The notes: a model not told the origin generated them from the letters alone. Shown: positions 55,167 to 64,000, counted from the first letter of the stretch. The stretch: 64,000 nucleotides of DNA from Natrinema halophilum (GCF_013402815.2 NZ_CP084880.1:248001-312000), one strand, 5' to 3'. Numbers and translations are program-made.

Positions 55167-55937
55167 ATGGAGTCGCCGGAACCGGATCGTCGAACCCTCA
55201 TCCTCGGCGCAACGTCACTGGCTACGGGAAGCTTTTTTGCTGGCTGTCTCGGCGGGTCCGACGAACCGGCACCGAACGGGACGACGGATAGCGCCGATGA
55301 CGAGGAGCCAACGGAACCGGACGAGTCGACCGATACGAACGAATCGACCGATACGGACGGCGACGACCGAGAGTCGACGGAATCCATCGACGGACTCACG
55401 TTCGGCAGCGACGATGCATCGTGCGGCATCGTCTTCGTCCCACAGATCAACATGGACCGAACGAGTTGGACGGACCAGGCTAAGGCGCTCGCCGGAGGCG
55501 AGCGATTCGGGCTCGCGATCGATCCCGAAGATGATCGTCCGACGGCGATTCGAAACGCAATAGACTCTCTCCGGTCGACCGTGGGCGTCGACCACGTCGT
55601 CCTCGTCGGGGCGAGCATCGGCGCCGAAGCCGCGGTCGTTGCCGCCGCAGAAGCCAGCGACGACGTCGACGGGCTAGTCGCGCTCTCTCCAGGCGGCGGG
55701 ACAGGCCGCGCGTCCGAGCTCCGGGCGCGGTCGCTGTTCGTCGTGGCGGAGAACGACGACGACAGATTCGTCGAGACGACGCAGATACTCCACGAAAACG
55801 CACCCGATCCGACGCGACTCGAGGTGCTTCCGGGTGGCGCTCACGGCCAGCGGCTGTTCGACACCGACCGCGGCGACGCCCTCCAGAACTGGATCGACGA
55901 ACTGATCGAAACGGTATGTACCGCAAACGACGGCTAG
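55167..55937 (+). CDS. Tat-exported lipoprotein with alpha/beta hydrolase fold
   Basis: A 256-residue protein from ATG 55167. The N-terminal Tat lipoprotein signal is DRRTLILGATSLATG, then FAGCLGG with lipobox Cys 27; an acidic Ser/Thr/Asp/Glu linker follows to about residue 75. The mature domain has the nucleophile elbow VVLVGASIGAEAAV (Ser 150), an acid candidate in VVAENDDDRFV and His in GGAHGQRLF. It is probably an extracellular, membrane-anchored esterase or dienelactone-hydrolase-like enzyme. Its 3' end overlaps by 4 bp the 3' end of the convergent flavoprotein gene. Confidence 0.82.
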   Translation: MESPEPDRRTLILGATSLATGSFFAGCLGGSDEPAPNGTTDSADDEEPTEPDESTDTNESTDTDGDDRESTESIDGLTFGSDDASCGIVFVPQINMDRTSWTDQAKALAGGERFGLAIDPEDDRPTAIRNAIDSLRSTVGVDHVVLVGASIGAEAAVVAAAEASDDVDGLVALSPGGGTGRASELRARSLFVVAENDDDRFVETTQILHENAPDPTRLEVLPGGAHGQRLFDTDRGDALQNWIDELIETVCTANDG

Positions 55938-57361
55938 TCGGTCGATTCCTGCAACGTTCCGGAAAGAACCTTCGCGGCCACGAGTACCGGATCCCACGTG
56001 GAGTTAAACGGCGGCGCGTACGCGAGATCGTAGTTCTCCACGTCGGAGACGGTGGCTCTCTCCTCGAGTGCGGCGACGACTGCGTGACTTCGATGAACCG
56101 CACCTTCGCCGTACTCGCTCGCGAGGCTCGCGCCGAGGACGCGTCCGGAGTCGCGGTCGGCCGTTAGTGTGATGGTGATGGTTCCCCCCTCGGGATAGTA
56201 CCCGGCACGGGATTTCGCCGTCACCGTTTCGCTAACGGGATCGAACCCGGCTTCGCGAGCTGCGTCGTGGTCGACGATACCTGTTCGCGCAGCCTCGACG
56301 TCGAAGGCCTTGACTGCGGCCGTGCCGGCGATGTCGCCACCTTTCGACGGCCTGCCGGTAACGGTTTCACCCACCGCGCGGCCGTGGCGATTGGCGGTCA
56401 ACGCGAGCGGGACGTACGCCGGCTCACCCGTGACGACGTGAGTGGACTCGGCGCAGTCTCCCGCGGCATACACGTCGGGAACGTTCGTCTCACGATACGC
56501 GTCTGTGGCGATTGCACCGGTCTCGCCGAGGTCGATTCCGGCTCTCTCTGCGAGCGCCGTTCGGGGGCGAACGCCGGTTCCAAGCAGGACCATCTCGACG
56601 TCGATTCGCTCTGAAGCGGTGACGACGGCGCCGACACGCTTTCCGCCCGAAACCGCCTGCACCTCTGCACCAAGGTGAAGGACGACGTCCTGCTCTTCGA
56701 GGTGGTCGGCGACGTGTTCGCTCGTCTCTTCGCTGAACCCCTTCAGTACGCGATCCCCACGCTGGAATAGGTGCACCTCGAACCCGTTTTCGGCCAGTGC
56801 CTCCGCCATTTCGATGCCGATGTAGCCACCGCCGACGACGCCGACTGGACCGGTACAGTTCTCGAGATACCGACAGGCTGGCCCGCGATCCGGCTGCTGA
56901 AGCGATTCGCCGCCGCGCGCTCGAGCGACGTACTCGCGGAGTTCCTTTCCATCGCTCATCGACCCGAGCGTGAACACGCCGTCGCGGTCGGTTCCGTCGA
57001 TCGGCGGGATCACCGCCGCCGAACCGGTCGCGATCAACAGGTGATCGTACGGCTGGACGACCGTCCCCGACTCGTGTTCGGCGGTAACGGTTCGGGCGTC
57101 GGTATCGATTTGGACGACCTCGTGTCCCGTCCTGAGATCGATGTCGCGGTCCTCGCGAAATTCCTCGGGGGTCACCGAGACGAGCGCCTCGAGCGATTGT
57201 ATCTCCCCTTTGACGTAATACGGGAGTCCACACGCACCGTAGGAGACCCACTCCCCCATTTCGAACACGACGACCTCGCGGTCCGGATCTTCGCGCTTTG
57301 CCTTGCTCGCTGCGGACATCCCTGCTGCGTCGCCACCGACGACGACGAATGGATCGGTCAT
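55934..57361 (-). CDS. CoA-disulfide reductase / NADH oxidase family flavoprotein
   Basis: A 475-residue FAD- and NAD(P)H-dependent oxidoreductase. The N-terminal FVVVGGDAAGMSAASKAKRE binds FAD; the single active-site Cys is at residue 44 in VSYGACGLPYYV, as in CoA-disulfide reductase and NADH oxidase. GVVGGGYIGIEMAEALAENG binds the nucleotide, and VPDVYAAGDCAESTHV is the second FAD motif. The C-terminal dimerisation domain is complete. It may keep CoA thiols reduced or handle peroxide or polysulfide. The gene is convergent with the lipoprotein hydrolase. Confidence 0.9.
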   Translation of the reverse strand: MTDPFVVVGGDAAGMSAASKAKREDPDREVVVFEMGEWVSYGACGLPYYVKGEIQSLEALVSVTPEEFREDRDIDLRTGHEVVQIDTDARTVTAEHESGTVVQPYDHLLIATGSAAVIPPIDGTDRDGVFTLGSMSDGKELREYVARARGGESLQQPDRGPACRYLENCTGPVGVVGGGYIGIEMAEALAENGFEVHLFQRGDRVLKGFSEETSEHVADHLEEQDVVLHLGAEVQAVSGGKRVGAVVTASERIDVEMVLLGTGVRPRTALAERAGIDLGETGAIATDAYRETNVPDVYAAGDCAESTHVVTGEPAYVPLALTANRHGRAVGETVTGRPSKGGDIAGTAAVKAFDVEAARTGIVDHDAAREAGFDPVSETVTAKSRAGYYPEGGTITITLTADRDSGRVLGASLASEYGEGAVHRSHAVVAALEERATVSDVENYDLAYAPPFNSTWDPVLVAAKVLSGTLQESTD

Positions 57362-57689
57362 ACCGGTCAGTAGTCCGTTACTATCATAATATCTAACCGG
57401 TCGTGTACGCGCGATACCAGAGCGTCGGTCGTCCGTGGTCGTCTCCCCCGTGGCGTTGCAACGACGAAATTACGACGTTCGGTCCGGTTTGCGTGTTGCC
57501 TCCCCGGAAATCGAGCACTTCGAGTACTTCGTTTCCCACACTACGCCGGCGAGAGTCCCGATTCCCTTCCTGAACGCTTCGCTGCGCCTGCGAGGGATCT
57601 CGACGAAATGGGCCTGGAACGACTACCTGCGGCGACTTCCGCTCTTCCCTGTCCATCCCCGGAGGCTTGCCCGTCGTGCCCGATAGCTG
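57362..57689. other. Spacer with no gene seen
   Basis: Frames across this spacer show no domain. The first 40 bp are AT-rich and likely form the flavoprotein promoter. Confidence 0.4.
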
Positions 57690-57953
57690 TCATTCGCTGA
57701 CGCGTGCAATCTCGTCGGCCGCTATCGATTCGGAAATCGAATAGAGCGTTTTTCTCGCGTCGCGAAACGACACGCGCTCGTGGAGTAGATCGGCTTCGCG
57801 AAGATTACCGATCGCGTACCGGACCGTCCGCTTGCTCAACAGGGACTCGTCTGCGATCTGACTCTGCGTCATCGTGCCGTTTACCTCGAGTACTTTGTAG
57901 ACGAGTTTCGCACTGGGTGAGAGTTCGTATAGCTGATCGCTGGTGTGGTTCAT
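57690..57953 (-). CDS. Small winged-helix transcriptional regulator (MarR-like)
   Basis: An 87-residue protein that is almost entirely a winged helix: ELSPSAKLVYKVLEVNGTMT, QSQIADESLLSKRTVRYAIG and NLREADLLHERVSFRDARKT. Its size and motif match haloarchaeal single-domain MarR/helix-turn-helix proteins. It may regulate the divergent gene at 58064 or itself. No effector domain is present. Confidence 0.82.
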   Translation of the reverse strand: MNHTSDQLYELSPSAKLVYKVLEVNGTMTQSQIADESLLSKRTVRYAIGNLREADLLHERVSFRDARKTLYSISESIAADEIARVSE

Positions 57954-58063
57954 GTGTTACCTCTCGATTGCACGGATGGTATCCGTTTTCCGGTGCTGCA
58001 TCGCATGTACACGACCGACGTTTCGATCGGACACCATTTAAATAATATGAGTATATATCTCGG

Positions 58064-58510
58064 TTGGTCAGAAGTCAGATATCGGATCAAACACCGCTAT
58101 CACGCCAGATCGAGTACGAATTCGTCGATTCGCTCGAGCAGGTCGTCGAAGGTCGGTCGATCAGCGGGGTGGTTCCCCGCGATGACGTACTCGATCGTCG
58201 GCTGCGGACCGGACGAACCGAACTGTCGGGGAACATTTCGTTAAACCAGGAACTGACCGTCATCAAGCGGGTCAACGAGTGGATCGATGCGGGCCACCTC
58301 CCCGAAAGCGAGTTTTCGAAGACCGCCATCCGACGGCTCACGATGGAACGGACGTACCACTGCTCGACGAAAGTCGACCGCAGCCCGACGTTCATCCGAG
58401 AGTTGATGGCCCTCGGCGAAGAGCACGCGGCCGCCTTTCTCGAGGCTGGCCCACCCGATGAGAGCGAGTACACCGTTTCGGAACCCCACCACAGCCCAGC
58501 AACCCGATGA
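58064..58510 (+). CDS. Hypothetical protein
   Basis: A 148-residue frame from a TTG at 58064. It is acidic and helical (EYEFVDSLEQVVEGRSISGV, then NQELTVIKRVNEWIDAGHLP and TFIRELMALGEEHAAAFLEA) with coding-like codon use, and it fits the gap between the divergent regulator and the carboxymuconolactone-decarboxylase-like relic. I do not recognise a family. An antisense frame (58087-58521) is much less protein-like. No clear ribosome binding site. Confidence 0.5.
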   Translation: MVRSQISDQTPLSRQIEYEFVDSLEQVVEGRSISGVVPRDDVLDRRLRTGRTELSGNISLNQELTVIKRVNEWIDAGHLPESEFSKTAIRRLTMERTYHCSTKVDRSPTFIRELMALGEEHAAAFLEAGPPDESEYTVSEPHHSPATR

Positions 58511-58552
58511 CCGATTTCCATCCAGAACGATCACTAACCGAAACACCGAACC

Positions 58553-59045
58553 ATGTCACGACTTCTATTACTCGAACTTGACGACATCCCAGCGGAGTAC
58601 CACCACCTGCTCACTGACGACTATCTCGGTGATCGCCACATCTTCCGTGCGTGGGCACACACCCCGAGGTCCTCGAGGCCACGCTCGAGTACATGAACAC
58701 CCTCTACAACCAGCTCGGTCAGCGACGAAAGGAGCTGGTCATCCTCACGTCGCTCGGGCGCGTCAGGCCCGATACGAGTGGCACCAGCACGTCGACATCG
58801 CCCGTGAAAAAGGCGTCACGCTCGATGAGATGCGCGCGATCGGCGGCGACGATTTTTCACCGTTCGACGACGCCGAGTTCGTCCTCATCCAGTACGCTCG
58901 AGCCGTCGAATCTGGAACGGTGACTGACCGGATTCACGACGCGCTCGCCCGGGAGTATTCGCCGGCGGAGATCGTCGCTGCCGGCCTGCTCATCGATTTC
59001 TACGTCGGCCTGGTACCGATTACGGCGGTATGGGCGATGAAATGA
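58553..59045 (+). pseudogene. Carboxymuconolactone decarboxylase (AhpD-like) family, two frameshifts
   Basis: Starts at ATG 58553 with LLLELDDIPAEYHHLLTDDY, then HIFRAWAHTP. It continues in a second frame as EVLEATLEYMNTLYNQLGQR then KELVILT, and in a third as ARQARYEWHQHVDIAREKGV, TLDEMRAIGGDDFSPFDDAE and so on to the stop at 59043-59045. Joined, this is a 165-residue AhpD/CMD-fold protein, with Glu and His of the family's E..H motif in YEWHQH. Two single-base indels around 58660 and 58765 disrupt it. These could be real decay or sequencing error. Confidence 0.75.
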
Positions 59046-59207
59046 GAATCACCGCGGGCAAACAGGTCCCAGTTGCTCGGTTCCGGCGCCTCGAGCCTGC
59101 AGTCGGTCTCAGTCTCGGTCGGTTGTCCGGTCGCGCTCGGTTGTCGGGCTCGTTTTCGTTCCTCTCTGCCTGGTGAATGCAATGGGCAAAAATAGGTGGC
59201 TACAGCG

Positions 59208-59675
59208 TCAGTCGAGCGATGTGCTGAGGAGGTTGAGACGAGAGCTGAACATCGACGCCGCTTCGGAAAGCGTCTCCGTATCCCCCTCGTCGAACGTCCC
59301 GTCTCGAAGAAACAGGAACGTCGTGAGGCCGGCCGTTTCGGTGCCCCTGTCGTACCGGATCACGTGACCGTTCCAGTTGTCCGGCTGGCTAATTACGTCC
59401 ACCATTTCGCCGTCGACTTCGAGCAAGTCGACGGTGGTACTCTGCTGGAGCCGCGAGAGAACCTCGAAATTCGTGTCCGGCCAGTAGGAATACGAGTATA
59501 CCAGCACCTCCTCGTCTTCTTGTGCGGTCGCGGAGCCAGCCGCACCGAGTGTCACGGCACTCCCAGCGAGTGCCCCTTTTGTGGCCAGCGAACGTCTCGA
59601 ACCAACGTGTTCGTGGGTCCGTTCCTGCCCGCTGTCCGTTTCGTGTGCGTCTTCTCCGGAATCAGTTGCTGTCAT
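59208..59675 (-). CDS. Tat-exported protein, paralogue 1
   Basis: A 155-residue protein from ATG 59675. A polar leader ends in SRRSLATKGALAGSAVTLGA then ATAQ, a Tat signal with a probable cleavage site and no lipobox. The mature part, about 110 residues, has VYSYSYWPDTNFEVLSRLQQ, QPDNWNGHVIRYDRG and FLFLRDGTFDEGD. It shares this pattern along its length with the adjacent gene at 59662-60144, so the two arose by tandem duplication; the genes overlap by 14 bp. No known function; it is secreted or surface-associated. Confidence 0.78.
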   Translation of the reverse strand: MTATDSGEDAHETDSGQERTHEHVGSRRSLATKGALAGSAVTLGAAGSATAQEDEEVLVYSYSYWPDTNFEVLSRLQQSTTVDLLEVDGEMVDVISQPDNWNGHVIRYDRGTETAGLTTFLFLRDGTFDEGDTETLSEAASMFSSRLNLLSTSLD

Positions 59676-60144
59676 TGTTGTCAGTCGTCTCGCCGTTACC
59701 ATTGCCGTTTCCAGCCACACTGAGCGACGTACTCAACAGATTCAACTCCGAACTAAACATCGATGCGTCCCCGCTCGTCGAACCGGTATCGCCGCTGCTC
59801 AGCACCGCGTCCCTGAGGAACAGGAAGGTGGTGACACCGGCTGCTCCACCCCTCGTCTCGTATCGGATGACGTGCCCGTTCCAGTCGTCGGGCTGACTGA
59901 TCTCGTCGACTAACTCACCGTCGACTTCCAGTACGTTGACAGTCGCAGTCTGCTCGAGTCGAGCGACGACGGTGAACTCCGCCCCCGGAAAGTAGTCGTA
60001 CGAAAAAACCAGTCCCTGTTCGTCTTGCTGGGCGGACGCTGTCCCGGTCGTAGCGGCGGTTCCGAGTGCGATAGCGCTTGCTGCAAGCGCGCCCTTTTTT
60101 ATAAACGTGCGACGTGAGTCGCCGTCACTGTCCTGTTGGCCCAT
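59662..60144 (-). CDS. Tat-exported protein, paralogue 2
   Basis: A 160-residue protein with the Tat signal DSRRTFIKKGALAASAIALG then TASAQ. The mature part matches its downstream neighbour: VFSYDYFPGAEFTVVARLEQ, QPDDWNGHVIRYETRG and FLFLRDAVLSSGD, ending in MFSSELNLLSTSL and a Gly/Asn-rich tail that the paralogue lacks. The family is not recognised. The gene overlap and co-direction with paralogue 1 indicate one transcript; a promoter-like AT-rich stretch lies at 60190-60250. Confidence 0.8.
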   Translation of the reverse strand: MGQQDSDGDSRRTFIKKGALAASAIALGTAATTGTASAQQDEQGLVFSYDYFPGAEFTVVARLEQTATVNVLEVDGELVDEISQPDDWNGHVIRYETRGGAAGVTTFLFLRDAVLSSGDTGSTSGDASMFSSELNLLSTSLSVAGNGNGNGETTDNNDSN

Positions 60145-60461
60145 TATTGCTCTCCAGTCTCTTCGTGAGACAGTACTCTTTGCGACCGGCCACCAATTAA
60201 ACTGAGACTATCGTCTCATTCCAAACTATTGGTACTAATTTGGGAAATAACGGATGAAATCAGCCGGCTGCATCTATTTGAGCGCAAAACGTTCGACCCG
60301 CTCCCCCCGTCGTTCGCTATGTCGGTAAGTGCCTGTATCCGCCGATAAACTTACTAATACCCGTCAATTTGCCTGTAAACAGGGTAGCTGAGATTGTTCT
60401 CCGCCGATTATTTCAACGAAGTCGATTTGCAGCGGGAGCAACAGTCCCCTCGGCGCTGCGT

Positions 60462-60782
60462 TCACGGCCTTCCCAATGCAGCGGCGAACGAACGCGAGCA
60501 GCGGCAGCGAGTACGCGATCTGAACCCGTAAATCGCGACGAAGTTCACGACTGCCTCGAGCGGCAACCCGACGGCACCGACGAAACCCACCACGACAATT
60601 GCCACGATCGTGACCGAAGCGATCGTCGGCGGATCGCCGAGCGATGCGCTCTCGTCACTCGCCCCGCGGCTGAACAATCCGGAGCTACCGAGACAGCCTG
60701 CTACGGCGGTGAGACCGATGCCCCTGGTAGCGCCGATGACGCGCCGTCTCGAGATGCCGTGGTTTGGCCGTTCCCCTGGCAT
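60462..60782 (-). CDS. Putative small Tat lipoprotein with one membrane segment
   Basis: A 106-residue frame from ATG 60782 (MPGERPNHG). It has SRRRVIGATRGIGLTAVAGC, a Tat signal with lipobox Cys, then a Ser/Asp linker and a strongly hydrophobic segment TIASVTIVAIVVVGFVGAVG. The last 25 residues are Arg/Cys-rich and look unnatural, suggesting a decayed 3' end. No family is recognised, so it may be a partly degraded lipoprotein gene. Confidence 0.5.
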   Translation of the reverse strand: MPGERPNHGISRRRVIGATRGIGLTAVAGCLGSSGLFSRGASDESASLGDPPTIASVTIVAIVVVGFVGAVGLPLEAVVNFVAIYGFRSRTRCRCSRSFAAALGRP

Positions 60783-60935
60783 GGGTAGCAAACGGACCGC
60801 AGACCCAACAACTCGACGTTGGCTGTGTGTGGCCGACGCACAAGCGCGATTCAGTATTTAGTACTGCTCGCCCAAGGTCCGAGTGTGACTCGTCACGAAG
60901 ACAGGGAACCCAAAAGCGATGCCGGCAGGGCCCGA

Positions 60936-62198
60936 ATGAATCCGAACCCGACGGACCCGTTCCGAAACGGGATCGATCGGCGGCGAGTGCTGCAATCGTC
61001 GGCAACGATCGGAGCGACCGCTACCCTGTCGGGTTGCCTCTCGGAGTCGGACGGACAGCGAGCGCCGACGGTGTACGTCTTCAACAACGGTGATCGAACG
61101 CTGAGCATAATCGACGCCACGACCGACGAACTGATCGAGACAGTCCACATCGGAACGACCGCCTCATTCCCGGCCAATCAGTACGGTACCGGCATCGATT
61201 CGGCGTCCGAGGCGCTCTGGCTCAACGTATCCGGCGGCGTCAAAGCCCTCGATCAGCACACGTTAGAGGAAATCGCAGCGATCGAAACCGGCTTCGGTCC
61301 GAACTATCCCAATCTGACGCCTGACGGTGCCCATTTACTCGTTGCTGCCGGCGGAACGACGACCCTCGAATCCGATCCACCCGATCCCGATGATCACGTT
61401 CTCGTCCGCATCGATGCCGATCGCGAGAGCGATACGTTCGGCGAGGTTACGGGAGAGATCGAGGTTGGCTACAGCGGCCCGTGTGATATGACACTCGGTC
61501 CCGACGGTGCGTACGGATTCGTCGCAGACATCGCAAACGAGACGTTGACCGTTCTTCGCGTCGATCCGTTCGAAATTGCCACTCGAATCGACGTGGGAGA
61601 GCCCACAGGAGACGGAAACGTACTCCCGTTCATGTGCACCGCATCGTTCGACGGCGATCGCCTCCTGGTCGAAAACGGCGAGGGTGAACTCGGCTCCGAT
61701 CCGGAAATCCCGCGCGAAGGGTCAGAAAGTATCTGGAACATTTCCGATCCCGAGACGCCGGTCGAACTCGAGCGGATCACCCGCGACGACGGATTATCGG
61801 CGCCACCGATCACGAGCGAAGTCGATCCGTCCACCGACGCGGCGTTTCTCTTCACTCCCGGCATCGAGGCCGTCACGGTGATCGATCTCGAAGAGCAGGC
61901 CGTCGACCGTGAAATCGCTATCGGCGGCAGCGCGATCGCGGGAGCGTGGGGCCCTGCTCGGGAAACGTTGTACGTACCGGTTCAGACGGCAAACCACGTC
62001 GCCGTCATCGACCCCGATCAGCGAGCGGTCCGTACGACTATCGATACTGGAGAGTCTCCGACCGGTGCCGTCGGTGGAATGGTTCGACCCGAGACGTCCG
62101 CCAGCCAACGAATGCGGAGTTCGCTGGCATCACTCGGCCTCCCGGTGGGGGACCGGGAATCGACGGTTTGTCCAGATGATAACTGCTATTGTGGTTAA
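60936..62198 (+). CDS. Tat lipoprotein with YVTN-type beta-propeller
   Basis: A 420-residue protein from ATG 60936; an in-frame TTG at 60819 would bury the signal. The N-terminus has a Tat lipoprotein signal (DRRRVLQSSATIGATATLSG then Cys). The mature chain is built of repeated blades such as TVYVFNNGDRTLSIIDATTD, GFVADIANETLTVLRVDP and VPVQTANHVAVIDPDQRAV, typical of YVTN/SMP-30-like seven-bladed propellers on the archaeal surface. Function is likely ligand or metal binding or adhesion. It is divergent from the small lipoprotein gene. Confidence 0.82.
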   Translation: MNPNPTDPFRNGIDRRRVLQSSATIGATATLSGCLSESDGQRAPTVYVFNNGDRTLSIIDATTDELIETVHIGTTASFPANQYGTGIDSASEALWLNVSGGVKALDQHTLEEIAAIETGFGPNYPNLTPDGAHLLVAAGGTTTLESDPPDPDDHVLVRIDADRESDTFGEVTGEIEVGYSGPCDMTLGPDGAYGFVADIANETLTVLRVDPFEIATRIDVGEPTGDGNVLPFMCTASFDGDRLLVENGEGELGSDPEIPREGSESIWNISDPETPVELERITRDDGLSAPPITSEVDPSTDAAFLFTPGIEAVTVIDLEEQAVDREIAIGGSAIAGAWGPARETLYVPVQTANHVAVIDPDQRAVRTTIDTGESPTGAVGGMVRPETSASQRMRSSLASLGLPVGDRESTVCPDDNCYCG

Positions 62199-63249
62199 CG
62201 GGACGATCTGCACGTGGGACGTTTCGCTGTCAATTACCGCGGCCAAATGAACCAGCCGACCGTCCCAACCAGATAGTGACGCCTTCATTCGTCCTGCGTG
62301 ATGCCGGCCGTCTAGCCGATCGATGGTTACAAATCAGTTATCTCGTCCTCTCGACTTGCTCTGTTCACACTTCGGTCGAGATACTACTCGGATGACCTCG
62401 AACAGGCCGTTCGTACGGCTCGTGGCCGACGCCGCCTTTCGACGTGTTATTTCGAGCCACAACTAATATATAAAACATTTCTCATTTGACAGAGATGTAA
62501 CCGCCGCCGATAGCATCGACGAAGTCGAGACGGGGAATCGAGTCAGAATCGAAACAGAAGGCCCGGACAAGTCCCAGACGGGATTGTTTTCGCCGTATCC
62601 ATCGCCTGCCATAGATATCTAGCATCGTATGTGAAGCGGAATGTGGATTAGAATATTGGTATAAAGGAACAAGACAACTCTGTTCGATAATCCGACTTTC
62701 ATCTGGCCGAAGAGAATCACAAATACAAATCTGCGATATGCGGTCGTATACGGCAAACATTCGTTGCCTGCGCCCTCTTACAATGTTCGACACGCGACTG
62801 GCCGGGAACCAATATTGTACAATTATCTCAATTTTATAAGTTAGTATATTTTATAAAATTCTGGTAGTTATTGTGGGTGTGCTTGAATGAACATTCATAT
62901 ATTTGTAGAGGTTCGGTGGTGTCGGGTTCGAAACAGATGTCGGGAACCCACCTCGAGAGCCAAGCGGTGCCGTTCGCTCACACCGGTCCATCTGTACCAG
63001 ATACGAATCGGGTCTCGTCGATCGCCTCGAGTACACGACGAACGCTATCGTGCTGTGAGACGCTGGAAATCGGCTCTCGTTTACAGATCGCTCGTGGAAC
63101 ATTACTGTGGGATCGGGAGATAAAGGTCGTCTCGGACAGCATTTGCTTCAATTTGCCACACGATGACGCGAGTGGCACGCTTCCAGACGAAAATGCCACC
63201 GTGACACAGCGACCGACGTATTAAATAGATCCCTGCTTTTTTTCCGTTG
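62199..63249. other. Gene-poor spacer
   Basis: A 103-residue minus frame at 62482-62793 and plus frames at 62871-63224 have unremarkable composition and no domain. AT-rich tracts at 62820-62860 and 63220-63245, the latter just before the zinc-ribbon ATG, are promoter-like. Nothing else supported. Confidence 0.4.
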
Positions 63250-63393
63250 ATGTTCGACGCTCAAGACAACCCTCGAACGGAGTCCACGTACGAATGCTTG
63301 CAGTGCGGTGAAATCACACAGGCGATGTCCCACCCCGGGTCCTGCTCGGAGTGTGGCGGCGACATTCAGAATCGAGCGAATTCTCTCGAATAG
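63250..63393 (+). CDS. Rubrerythrin-like zinc-ribbon small protein
   Basis: A 47-residue protein (ATG 63250, TAG 63391). YECLQCGEITQAM and GSCSECGGDIQNRANSLE give the same two CxxC pairs and C-terminal end as the 51-residue copy at 47744; the acidic leader differs. It is one of the small haloarchaeal zinc proteins of unknown molecular role. The AT-rich tract ending about 10 bp before the ATG suggests a promoter close to the start. Confidence 0.85.
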   Translation: MFDAQDNPRTESTYECLQCGEITQAMSHPGSCSECGGDIQNRANSLE

Positions 63394-63569
63394 CAGCCGC
63401 CTTGATGACCGGCAGTCGTTACGTCCGGGAGGTCGAAGACTGCGGCAAGGTACGTATCGTTGTTCCACTAACGGGGTTTGTGCCGAGGGGAGTACGTCTG
63501 GGGCTTTGGGGCTTTGACGACCGGGGAAGCGGGGCTCGATGTCGCCGTCACAACACGTCTGACTGAGTG

Positions 63570-64000
63570 ATGGACAACGTTTTAGTGACCATCGGGAAAG
63601 GCATGTACATGGGAGGCGACCACGAGGATCTTGTCTGGCGTCGAAATATTCTGGAGCAAGTACTGACTGTTCGACAGGAGGTTGCATCCACCGTTGGGAC
63701 AGAAACAGTCCCCATCGACTCGATTTCGGGGCGAACAATAGCCGAACCTGTCGTTGCCGACCGAGATATGCCGGAACACGACTTCGCGACCATGGACGGG
63801 TTCGCATTCGATGCGACGGACCCATATCCGTTGACCGTCGTCGAAGGGGAAGTCTATCCGGAAAATAAACCATCGGCGCTCGAATCGGGCGAAGCGATCC
63901 GCGTTGCGACGGGCGCACCAATTCCAGAGGCGGCGAACGCGGTGTTGAAACGGGAAGATGCAACCGTCGAAGACGGTTTGCTCCATGGAACCGACATTTC
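63570..64000 (+). CDS. moeA: Molybdopterin molybdenumtransferase MoeA, 5' part (cut by window edge)
   Basis: Start of a MoeA protein, which inserts molybdenum into molybdopterin-AMP. Visible segments are the N-terminal helix (LEQVLTVRQEVASTVGTETV), ISGRTIAEPVVADRDMPEHD, the conserved substrate motif FATMDGFAFDA and ATGAPIPEAANAVLKREDA. The start could be ATG 63570, 63603 or 63609. The gene runs off the right edge after about 143 of roughly 400 residues. No other molybdenum cofactor genes are in view. Confidence 0.88.
   Translation, partial: MDNVLVTIGKGMYMGGDHEDLVWRRNILEQVLTVRQEVASTVGTETVPIDSISGRTIAEPVVADRDMPEHDFATMDGFAFDATDPYPLTVVEGEVYPENKPSALESGEAIRVATGAPIPEAANAVLKREDATVEDGLLHGTDI

Overview
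The window looks haloarchaeal. Proteins are Asp/Glu-rich, codons are mostly GC-rich, there are several Tat lipoproteins with an Arg-Arg signal and a Cys lipobox, and there are archaea-restricted families (RdfA with an Sph SMC-like partner, beta-CASP nuclease, rubrerythrin-like zinc ribbons, HxlR and PadR regulators). A ParA-type partition pair beside about 1 kb of non-coding iterated repeats, an integrase, IS and TnpB relics and very many broken genes suggest a plasmid, secondary replicon or accessory region. That placement is inference; no replication initiator gene was seen.

Layout. 1-10.7 kb: a short-chain dehydrogenase, the cell-shape locus rdfA-sph, then acyl-CoA metabolism (acyl-CoA dehydrogenase, two enoyl-CoA hydratases, a MaoC hydratase) mixed with remnants of the same families; a second rdfA-sph locus survives only as two fragments at 10.0-10.7 kb. 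11.4-14.4 kb: an AT-richer divergent pair, acyl-CoA dehydrogenase and acyl-CoA synthetase. 15.7-20.1 kb: a solute-binding lipoprotein and a decayed cluster of small regulators with an AbiEii-type toxin fragment. 20.2-33.8 kb: acyl/aryl-CoA catabolism (AMP-dependent synthetase, acyl-CoA carboxylase carboxyltransferase, enoyl-CoA hydratase, SCP2-like protein, SDR, CoA-transferase) with dead partners: an IS6 transposase, thiolase plus DUF35 partner, a 3-hydroxyacyl-CoA dehydrogenase stub and an alpha/beta hydrolase. 34.3-38.8 kb: integrase, TnpB relic, ParA operon and iterated repeats. 39-46.6 kb: small zinc/TRAM protein, PadR regulator, methyltransferase with membrane protein, S9 peptidase, HTH/zinc regulator, a candidate structured RNA and a creatininase-family enzyme. 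47-53.3 kb: zinc-ribbon protein, second PadR, truncated IS630, possible TnpB-type RNA hairpin, membrane hydrolase and beta-CASP protein. 53.4-64 kb: redox and envelope genes (HxlR/flavoprotein pair, CoA-disulfide-reductase-like enzyme, Tat-exported proteins), another zinc ribbon and the start of moeA.

Taken together, the acyl-CoA genes could activate acids to CoA thioesters, dehydrogenate, hydrate and carboxylate them, but the thiolase and 3-hydroxyacyl-CoA dehydrogenase seen here are broken, so complete beta-oxidation would need genes elsewhere. The strongest unexplained signals are the iterated repeats upstream of parA, the four-hairpin segment at 45.05-45.16 kb, the relic second rdfA-sph locus, the operon-wide decay in the thiolase region and the repeated short tandem duplications in spacers. 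Many frameshifts could be real decay or, in part, sequencing error; the in-frame nonsense changes and gene fragments favour real decay.
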